From Ascidia mentula (taxonomy: Eukaryota > Chordata > Ascidiacea > Phlebobranchia > Ascidiidae), in the NCBI GenBank assembly GCA_947561715.1, contig OX387203.1, positions 17,794,001 to 17,858,000 of the forward strand: a stretch of DNA of 64,000 bases, written 5' to 3'. Both the position numbers and the translations under genes were made by a program. Under the pieces are notes generated by a model. The model had not been told where the DNA came from and searched no databases. It saw nothing but the letters and a program-made list of their open reading frames with translations. Below are positions 26,138 to 36,100 of this stretch, piece by piece. The stretch's first letter is position 1. Each line of letters opens with the position of its first letter.

Positions 26138-27198
26138 CTGCTCAAGGCAAAGGAAAGCATTTTTTCGGGAAAGTGAAATTACTCTTTCTTAAGTGTCACG
26201 TTTACGTGTTCACGTAACATGGACATTGGATATTTACGCATATCATGAACATTGATCACAAATAGCCAAATTACGTCATTAAAGTTCGGGACCTCTCAAA
26301 TTCTGATTGTACCTCGGTAAAATAGGATGCGCATTCGTTGGTGACCTCATCTCCTGATTTATGGCAGAACTATGCTTTTGCAAACATCCCACGCTATTCT
26401 CACGCGATGTTCGTTGTTTTGTTTGATGGAGATGTGGCCATAAACTGACCAGTCTTTGTGCTCGCACGCGATCTCTTTTGCTGACCTTCAGTCTTTGTGG
26501 ACGCACGCTTTGTGTCCGCACGAGATCTCTATAGTCATTGTTTGCAGAAGTTTCGCTTCTCAAATAATTGCTGTAATGCATCAATCGTTCTGGTTTGGTT
26601 TTCAAGTAATTGTTTTGTGAAGAGAATGGGCTGCTGTCCATCAGATAAGAAAAAAGCTTATGTCATGGTAATTTCGAACCGACTTTTTCGTGTGGTGACT
26701 TTTATCGAAGTGTATATATATGTACATGCTTCCTTGACAAAAGTTAGAACTCACGTGTGGCCTTCCTCGCAACAGTACCCAACGTTAAGTTAACAACATT
26801 TGACAAATAGGTCGCAACATTAAGTTAATAAAAATGAATTTACGAATGGAGGTTGCAGAATTTGGTTTTGATTCGTTTGTAGCAGAAGTTTGGAAATCAA
26901 TGACTGCGGTTGTGGCTGGGTTTGGTTTGTAGGAGGCTGCGTAGGTTGTTGCGTGACTCGTTGCTGTTGTCCTCGTTCTTACTGTTGTTGCTGTCATTGT
27001 TGTTGTTGTTGCTTGTTGTTACTATTAAACATGTGTACGTCTATCATTTAAACAATCTAACAGTGTTTGTAGAATATTAATCTAATCAAGGTATCTTGAC
27101 AGGCTGTCGATCGTGCACCGTATCTCGATATGTATTTCTATGTAAATTCCAACACAGTGGTCATACACACAGCTCCGTTTTTTGATGCTCAGAAAAAT
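26138..27198. other. Intron sequence with GTT/GCTGTT simple repeats
   Basis: This is part of the 25149-27400 intron of the lectin-like gene. I recognise no coding exon. A GTT-rich stretch at about 26935-27022 (GTTGTTGTTGTTGCTTGTTG and variants) is a degenerate trinucleotide microsatellite; it explains the threonine-rich minus-strand frame at 26785-26997. A minus-strand frame of 120 codons at 26279-26641 shows no family features and I leave it unannotated. Confidence 0.6.
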
Positions 27199-27300
27199 AT
27201 ATTTCGCCTAAAGACATCATCAGTTTCTGATTCAAATACAACCCTTTTTTGAATAATATTTATCACATTAAGGAACTGATGGTGCCTTTAGGTGAAATAT
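27199..27300. repeat. Imperfect hairpin (fold-back) element
   Basis: Two 27-bp arms, 27199-27225 and 27274-27300, are inverted copies with 24 of 27 positions matching, separated by 48 bp. The similarity extends weakly outward (CAGCTC at about 27172 and GAGCTG at about 27305). This is the form of a miniature fold-back element or a hairpin RNA gene. It lies inside the intron of the lectin-like gene. Confidence 0.7.
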
Positions 27301-27400
27301 AACTGAGCTGTCCGCATGAACTTTGTTAAATTTACAAAGAAATACATAGCAACCTGTCAGTTAATTATTTTGAAACAATGAACAAATGTAAAACAATTAC

Positions 27401-27572
27401 CTGCTGGTTTCTGTTGACAAATATATCCCGAAGTAACATTACATTCCGTACTTCTCCACTTGTATGTTAAATCAAGTGACGTCAATGAACTCATTATTAC
27501 ACAATACTTCCTGTTGCGATCGGTTCCCCAGCGCCCACTGTCCATTGACAATATTTGAAAAAAGATGCCCAC
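27401..27572 (-). CDS. C-type lectin-like domain exon (C-terminal half), partial gene
   Basis: The minus-strand reading contains the C-terminal signature of a C-type lectin-like domain: W-GTDRNRKYCV, then YKWRSTECNVTSGYICQQK, i.e. the paired cysteines and the WxxxxC...GYIC core. The exon ends at CCAGCAG|GTAATTG in phase 1 and joins in frame to the transmembrane exon at 25148. Its 5' limit is uncertain: an in-frame TAA lies just upstream of 27572, and acceptors are possible at ATAAG (about 27575) or GGACAG (27538). The EPN/QPD-type sugar-specificity motif is not in this exon, so ligand binding cannot be judged. N-terminal exons were not found; a frame at 27600-27794 is hydrophobic and unrecognised. 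Confidence 0.62.
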
Positions 27573-29596
27573 TTATAGTTGCTTGTTGCCGCATCCCGTT
27601 TAACGACCTCTCTTTAGCAAAATAGTCACCATAATGTGGAAGTCTTCGCCTGGTTTTACGGGCAAGTTATTCATCAGGCAGCAAGCTGAACGGATGAGAA
27701 TTAAATTCCTCGCAACAATGCCGTAACCGCAACTCACTCCAATCATTATTGGTTCCAAGACAAGCATGGGAACGTATATTTGATTTAAATCCATTCAAAT
27801 AGTGAACTGACTGTGCTTTTCAAAGCGCAATATATTTGCCTTTATTAGAAAGCTGACTGAATTAACATGTTGCAAAACGTTTCCATGCTTCTGTGATGAT
27901 GGGTGTTATGATGTTAATTGTTTATTTCATACATGGGGGTTTAAGTCACTGTAACTAAGGAACAACTGCAAAACTCATAGGTCAAAAGAAAACAGTACAT
28001 ACGCCTGGACAAGAACGAAAAACCACACTAACAGAACACGTGCGCGACAACACACAGTCAATCACTCACGCAAGCGCAGAGCGCGCAAGGCTCCGCCATT
28101 GGCTCATGCATATTAAGACAAGTCTTATCTTAATTTCACAACAATGAGGTATAAGAGTTTATATTTATTATCTTGCTGCAATTCAGAAGTAATACCATGC
28201 TTTCGCATAGCAAGACAGGATCGCCCTACTGCGCAGGCCCTTTATATTTGGCGATCACAGCTCTTGCTACAATATTTACGTTTTTTTGTTACATTTCTTA
28301 CTATTCCACATAAATATTGCGCCAAGAGATGTCAACCTTAATTGCTCAAAAATATTTTCAATGTTCTTCACAAAAATGTCTGACCACAAAAAATTGACGA
28401 AGCCAGACACATTGGCTACCTTAACCACACATAGTTTCATTGAACTAGGATTCCGCAGGTTAAACATTCGATCTTAAGCTCGCTGTTTTTTGTTCTTTAT
28501 AAGACAACAACATGGGGGAATCGAGTTAATATTCATTCCTTCCTTACCCTGAGGAAGCCAAGTTGAATAACAGGCGAAAAGTCGGTCAATAAAGTAACGT
28601 TTTTATTGTGTCAGAAGAACAGATATTAAATTTTACAAAACGATTGTAATATGTCTGTGAAATTTGAAATATTTTTTAACGAAAACATTTTAAAGGGATA
28701 AAACTAACCGCTAGTTTGTACCAAACGGTAGTTGATGGCAAGAAGAATTAACTTCAAACAAAAAATCTTGTTGCTGCTCGTTTGATGCCACGTTACGATA
28801 AACGCAATTCTTATTGGTATTTACACATTGTCATGCCAACAATTTTACAACGTCTTGTTTGCATTAAATCATACTTATCCATGTTATCCATGATACACAG
28901 GATTATGTACATGCCATGTGAGAGGGGATTTTGAGGGGGTTTTAACTTTTTTCGGTGAAGTTTTGTAGTTGGCAGAATATACTTCCCCCTCCCAATAGTT
29001 TGTATTGGTTTCATGGAACATTTCCAACATCATAACATCATATTTACAAGCAAACGATCATCCAGCGACACAATAAGTTCATATCCGTTGTTAAACACAC
29101 TGATTTCATCCCCATTATGTTCCAACTTCATCATATTTCATCTCATGCGATGGATGGTTGGTACTTTACACGCCACAAATGCACTCAAATGTTTCTCCAA
29201 TTCGATAGAAAACAAAATAAAGTGGGGAAGTCACTGGAAGCAAGGGGAATCACCGCATCATTGTAATATCTAAAATGATTCTACCCAAGTTGATGTCAAG
29301 CGTTCCAACACTCACACATGATAACAGTGTCCATGTGTTGAATGCCGAGTCCGACCAACTCATCACGTGACTCATACCATGCTACATAAAATGATTACAG
29401 AAAAATACAACTGAAAAGCATGACTGGGCATTAATAGAGACAAGAAAACCAAAGATGTCATTAGAAATATCAATTTTGTGTTGGAATTACTCTGCCATTA
29501 CAAATAGAATTCTACACATGGAAGCGTATGGAGTCGGTTCTGTCAATTTGATGTCAGAAAAAGTACTTCATATGTTGCACAAAACCAAACCCAAGG
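27573..29596. other. Stretch between lectin-like exon and receptor gene
   Basis: No exon can be supported here. The N-terminal exons of the lectin-like gene should lie in this direction, but I could not recognise one. Near 28545-28615 a segment reads CCCTGAGGAAGCC, then GGCGAAAAGTCGGTCAATAA. This GAGGAAG...CGAAA arrangement resembles the 3' tail of some invertebrate retroelements, without any coding part; that is weak inference. The rest is A+T-rich with scattered short frames that show no family features. Confidence 0.45.
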
Positions 29597-29602
29597 TTTA
29601 TT
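29597..29602 (-). terminator. Poly(A) signal overlapping the receptor stop codon
   Basis: On the minus strand the receptor frame ends at TAA (29604-29602), and the last A of that stop codon is the first base of AATAAA at 29602-29597. Cleavage 10-30 bases further would leave almost no 3' UTR. A second, more distal signal cannot be excluded. Confidence 0.55.
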
Positions 29603-30190
29603 TACAGAGCAGTTTCTGCTTCAACCACATGTAAGTTTTGTCGGTTAGCAACCACAACCACATTTTCCTGTTGCTCTTCCTGTCGCTGACGCCCGAAAAC
29701 AGCACGTAGGCCATCCCGGACTCTATCATAAAGCAGTTTCGGTGCGTTGGAGTAGATGAGGGGATTTAGAGAGCTGTTGATGGGGAGTAGGATGATTGCT
29801 GACACAGCGTACATCACTGGAGGCATAGGGATTCCACCCAAGTTTACAAATGCCATGATGGAAATTGGAATCCAGCAGAAAAAATCGGTAATTATCAGTC
29901 GGAGGATTTTCTTTTGCATTTCTGCCGAAACAAACAGCATTTCTGGAATAATATGTTTGCAAATACGGATGCGGTTACCTTTGTTTAGTCTTGCCGCCCT
30001 GCCATGTCTTGGTCTCTTGTTCACTTGCCTGGCACTGGCAGTTGTCTTCTTGTAAATCCACAAATATGTAATTGCCACAAACAAGAAAGCCAGAAAGTTA
30101 AGAGTAATAATGGCAATGGAATATACCCATGCCTTGTCGTTGGTCTTTACATAAAGTTTGCTGATGCAAACGCTGCTGCTGCTGTAATAT
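29602..30190 (-). CDS. Receptor exon 14 (TM5-TM7 and tail, stop)
   Basis: 589 bp, acceptor TTGTTTTTGTGTAG, phase 2, ending at TAA 29602-29604. It encodes YYSSSSVC, the loop-2 cysteine region as in relaxin receptors, TM5 (YSIAIITLNFLAFLFVAITY), a basic third intracellular loop, TM6 TDFFCWIPISIMAFVNL, TM7 ILLPINSSLNPLIYS and a tail with acidic and glutamine-rich residues. The 59-bp intron before it is the smallest in the gene; a second acceptor (TTACAG, 9 bp further) would also keep frame. Confidence 0.9.
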
Positions 30191-33100
30191 CTACACAAAA
30201 ACAATTTCGAGGAGATAAAATTGAAGATTTTGCTCGTATAAAAACGAACCCCAAATATCCAGAAATATCAAATAGCTCAGTGTAATTGTAATCCTCAAGA
30301 ATATCCATAAAATCCATCCAGGAATTGGCATCATTCACTCGCATGAGGGCAGTGTTGAGTACTTGGGAATCGTTGCTTGTGAAGTTGTGTTGGAAAGTTA
30401 CAAATCGATCCAAGAAGTTATTCATGCCTGTATACGCAGCGCCAGTGTCATTCGAAACTGGTTTCACCACCAACATTAACGACAATTTCTTACTAGAGAA
30501 GTCGACTGCAACATTGTCAAAAAACGGATTCTCATTCATCCAAGCTTTGGTTTCGAACAAATGTTGAAGTTGAGTTGTGAGTGGAATAAAAGCAATTGTA
30601 AACGAGAATGCCCAGGAGAGGATAATGGAAAGGATGACTGTTTTCAATTCCGGTTTCAAGGATGCATCGAGTGGCTGAAACAAAAGAAAACATTGACGTG
30701 TTTTCATCAAAAGTAATATGTTTGCAAGCTCGGCGTTCGTTTCAAATCGAGGGATGTGCACAGTTGTCAGTTCGAATCCCATCGGACTGGAAATTGCTCC
30801 TTCTTTCTCTACCCTGTAGTTCCCAAATTGGGCAAAACTGCGTCATTTTAACAATATTCGTTTTAGTTTCGTTTCTCATGTCAGTCTTAGATTCTAGCGA
30901 TATCTGTGAGTGTGAAAATAAATAGGTTTCTGGAGACAAAAGATTTCCAGAGAGAAAGTTGTCGTAAAATTTTGGAAAGGGTCGTCACCGGTTCAACGAA
31001 GTTGGCAATAGCTGACTTACCCAAATAAAATTGTTTCACTTACGTTTTTCACAGCATAAAGTCGGAATATGGTCAACAGAACCATTGTAAACACCGATGT
31101 TTCGCTTGAAAGCAAAACCAATACCCCCATTGTGGTGCAACTTCCGCTTGATCTCCATATAAGGTCATTGGCACAATAATTTCCGGAGTATCTGACACCA
31201 GCGGCGCCCAGCATGATCAGATAAACTCCCATGAGTAGATCGGAAACGGATAGATTCAAAACAAGCAGATGGTTTGTGCGAAATGCAGCAGATTGTGATT
31301 CTGTCGTCGCCAACGTTTTACCTTCCATCGCCATGACAACCTTGAAACATATTAAAGGAATATAACACGTGTTCTTATTGTGCAACCAAGACTAAACAAA
31401 CTTTGTTTATTTTACCAAATTTCCGGCAATGGCGAGCATCCCCATTATCCACACAATGGCTCGTAGAAATGGGTTTGCAATCAACTCGTATCGTGATGAA
31501 AATATGTTTTCGTTGATCACTTTTGTATTTGTTGGGCACTCGTCTGACCAATCAGAGCAGTCGCCGACTCCATTGAATTTCTATGTGGAGTGAATTAAAG
31601 AAAACTTTGTAGTTAAGTTGGTCATATTGGCGTCTGTAAACAGCACAATGCGAAATTACTGTTTTGTATGTAATTGGTGAACAACGGAACTATGGAAATT
31701 AGACAAAAAATGTGTACTGCAATATACATGTGTAGTTTTGTATACGTGGAAGGCGTGTGACGCGTTAATTGGCCAGAAAGGTGGCGAGAAAAATAAGAAC
31801 TAATTGGTAGACTGACAGTTCTCATCTGGTGCAAACGTTGAGGTGTGCTTGTGTGGTTAAGTGTAAAGAACATGATTTGTGCAGTGGGTCTCACTTTATT
31901 CTTTGGTATTCGTCCTTTTAACATTGGGCGCTTTCTTTCATATTGACGTAACTTTATTTAATTATGAAAGAAGCCGCCTCTGTAGTTCGGCTCCCAACTT
32001 TTGTTTTTACGGTGAGTCGTTAGTGCAGGGTGAACTGAGCGTTTACCATTGTTGAGGTTTGGAAATTAAGCGCCAAAAAACGAAGAAAAGGTCTTTCTAA
32101 ATCGGTCCTAAAGCTTCCATACCCGCCCTCCCAATAACTTTAGTGCGAATTCGGGATCGCTGAATTAATTTCGGTCACAATAAAAACATGCACGGAATCA
32201 AAAAATCTTTGCTACAGGAAACAAAACTTAAATATTGTTAACATGTGTTTACCTTCTCTTTCTTAACGAACAATGGATCTTTATTTTCGCAATAAAACCT
32301 CCCGTCCTTTGTGCAGTTAATTTCGTCACTTTGATTATCGCAGTTAATTGTGAGGTCACAAACATCCGATTCGTTGACAGAAATCTATCACAAGAATTAA
32401 GAGAATACTTAAACCGTCTTTGTGGTTAACTGTGTGCGAAAGATTCTACAAAGGGCATTATGACAAAGAATACTGAACAACAGACACCGATACCTATTTG
32501 TCTTTTATAGTTAATATACAGCTTTGAAGTGATTTTACTCAAACTCTTGCAATTAATGTGTCATTAATTTTTTGTGGTTTTGTTGACAAGAAATTACTTT
32601 ACTTTGGCTCCGTTTAATGCTGGACAGTAGAATCTTCCTTCCTTTGTGCAGTTTTGTTCTGGATATTCGTCACTTTTATCCTTGCAATCGATGAAACCGT
32701 CGCATACTTTGGACATAGGAATATTGAGGAGTCCGTCTTTTGCGTCGCAGTATTTCCGATGTTTGCAAAGTTGAGGATCTTCATCGTGGTCGAAGTATTG
32801 ACGTGTGTCATAATTGCTGATCTTATCACCACAATCCCGCCTCCCATCGCACTGTAGTTTGTTGTCGAACCTACCATACCTCCACTCCCAACTCTGAGCA
32901 AAACACATCACATGGTTTCTGGTATGTTTTTATGCGAACAATTTGTTGCTCATTAATGAAGGAATACTTTGGTTATTATTTTAAATGAATCTTTTATTAG
33001 TTATTGTAACGCTTGTCAGGATTTCGTGGCTGTTACATGAGGTTTTATCATTAGTAAGTTTTGAAACAGATTTGTCTGCCACAAAATCTGGTGGCGACAA

Positions 33101-36100
33101 ACCAGCAGTGACCTTAAACTTTTTGCTTGTGTGGCGTAAAAGACACATGACACACAGCACTAATTCTTGTCTTTATGCTTTTTTTGTTCACCTGCGTTGT
33201 TTATTTAAATCACTGTTCATTACATATATGCGCAGATCACATCGCACTTTTGTTTATGTTTTCATCTTTTCTCACACTTTATTTTCACACTTTATTCGTT
33301 TTTCTATGTTTGCCACGTCGTCCCGTAACGCGCATTGATTTCATGAAAAACCGTTGATTGGTAAATTTACCGGTGCGAGGAGGTACTTTGGGTACGATGG
33401 AGTTAGTTTCGAAATGGGCGTGGTGCTGTACTGAGAGTGAGTGTGGAAAAACGAAAGAGTATCGATGGTATTGGTTTTTACTGAGTATATGCACGTTTTA
33501 CCGTCGTTTTAACCTGTTCATTAAAGAGAAGCCCATTTAGCGAACCAGCGTGAGAGACTTTGACTGTAGTGGTGAACCGTTATAGTAGGGTCCGGGCCGA
33601 GGTAGGAAATAAATCCGTGACAACTTGCAAACTCAATTTGTCAGGTAACAGTGCCCATGTGGGACACCTAGAAACGTCCACCAAAACACTAACAGCAACA
33701 AACGTCATGATAGCAAACTTGTTCCGGATTTTTATACCTGGGAATGTGATCACTATGTGATTGTCATGCATTACAATATGTTTATTTCTCAAAAGTTTGG
33801 TTAAAGTTTCTACATCAACCAGGTTAAAAACAAAGAAAATAGCAAAATATGCTTGACGAACAAATGCAATTTGCGACAAAAGCGAGAATTAATTCTTAAA
33901 GGCGTGGAATGTGACAACGAAATTGGCTTTTCACGCGACTCCTCTTTTAAACTCTCGCCGTGGTCACAGTACTTTAAGTACCCACAAAAGTCTGCCTCTT
34001 ATTTTTGTGGCAATTGTTGAAAATGTAGGTATCACAAATCTTTTACTACATGCCGTTTAGTGCAACCAAATACCACATAAATTCCACGCATGTCAACGTT
34101 GCACAATAAATGTCTGTGGAAGCACGAGTTCTAACTGTTAACGACCTTGAAGGTATTTCTTTAGTAAAGTAATGGGATTTTGTTAATAATTATTATCACG
34201 TATTGAAGTCTTGTTCGAATTTTTGCAAAATAAAACTTTGGAATTTTTTTTCAATGTTTCAGATAAGCAATCTTGCATGCGAAGTTAGTTTTACTCCCCA
34301 CTACATCTCATAGTTGGTTTTGAGCTATGGGATTCCAAACTCTGAGCTTTTGAAATTTAAGTACATTACAAACCGTTAACAAATGTACAAAGTGTCAAAG
34401 AGAGCGAACAATTTTCCATGATGACACGGAATTTGGTTGTAAATATTAAAGATGTTTTAACTCGCGATAAAAGTATTCAAACTTATCCGTAACGATATTT
34501 CTGGGATGTTTGCTACGACGGTGAAGTTCGGTATTACGATGGCTCAACCTTTTCCGGGTTCGTACATCATCCGTAAAGATTATGGCAAAGCGAGATGCGA
34601 CGGAAGTCATATCCACCCTAGAGCAGCCGAAGACAACGCGCTTTGGAGGAATTAATTGAACCCTGCGTTTTGTAGCAACGAAGGAGGTGTAGTGTGGTTA
34701 TTGTGATTTTGTCAGTCAATGTTGCCAAATAGTATATAACAACGTCTGTACAACGTAATCTTTTTACATGCAACAGTGTTTGAAGTAATCGCGATGGCGC
34801 CACAGACAGGAACATTTATAGATGGAATAAATGGATGATCTCGGTACTGTGACATTGTCGTATCTAACACAAACATCTTCAAGACACAGGTATTCATGTA
34901 ATTGCGCAGTGTGACGTTCTTTCATCATATAAGAATGAATCAATGTATTAAAAAATCATTTCATTGTGCTGCGTGGATTAGTTCGCTTTGAAACGAACAT
35001 TTTTAATTGCAAAACCACAACATTGGTTGTAACCCGGTTCATGTCTCTGATTGTTGGTTTGTTCCACAGTAGTTTAGAAAACTACAGGAACCAAACCATG
35101 AAGGTAAAAAATATTCATTGCTTTCGACTGCGTAAACATTGTTGCAAACGTTTGTTTGAACTGGAGTTTGTCCAGCAAGTGAGTAAGTACAATGTGTTGA
35201 TAAGAACCTACAAATGTACGTAAACATCCAAACCATTTTCATTAAGTCTGGCGAACTGACTTCCGACTATATTTCCGAGTGAACAATAAGTAAAATAAGT
35301 TATGTATTCTCACTTACCTCACACCACCACTCCCCCTGTATGTAGTTGGTTGTTGTTGTTGAGCAGTCGTTCTTCACTTCCTCATCAACACTGAAAATAT
35401 TTGACTGTTTTGTGTTTATTTTATATTTAAAAATTCAAATTTAATGTAGATGATATTTACTTGCGACTCCTGTAGTAATTAAACAAACATTTTTGAAACC
35501 CATACAGGGGAATTCAGCTCAGAACTGACCCAAAATTACGAAAGGACGTTTACCTTCCAAACACCTGTGCTGCACTCCACTGAAGCAAAAATACCTCACA
35601 CTGGATTTGTTCTCTTGTCATAACATCAATAGTATGCCAAGAAATATAAACAATACCAAACATATGCTTTATCCTAATTGGTTTTGAAACACGGTAGCTG
35701 AAGAACCCAAACATATTGAAACCACTTTACCCCAACAAATAAAACTGTCAACTTGGTACAAAGCAAATTTCCCATGCTTGGTTGCCCATTATTGAAACAC
35801 TGTTACGTCACAAAGGTTGGTGGCTTGTAGTGCCTAGATATGCGATGACTTGCATTTAAAGTCTTTTACGACTACAATACTTTGTAATCAAGGCCCAAAA
35901 CATCTTTATGATGTCATAACAATAAAGGCCCGTTTACACTACAGACGATTCCGTGTTTGTTTTATTGTGCGCGCGTGCTGAGTTGTGCTGGGATGGGATG
36001 TGCCGGTCTGTGCTTGGATGTGCTCGCTTTTGCTCGATGAGCATAAATTCGGGCACAGCTGGGCACATTTCAGCACACATTGATGCGAAAGTGGAGCGCG

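Noticed and set aside
26279..26641. 120-codon minus-strand frame
   Set aside because: No domain, no plausible splice context joining it in phase to neighbouring exons, and low-complexity surroundings. Not supported as a gene.
27600..27794. 64-codon minus-strand frame next to the lectin-like exon, considered as the N-terminal half of the lectin fold
   Set aside because: It lacks the W and cysteine pattern of that half, and the other two frames contain stops. I could not place it in the gene.
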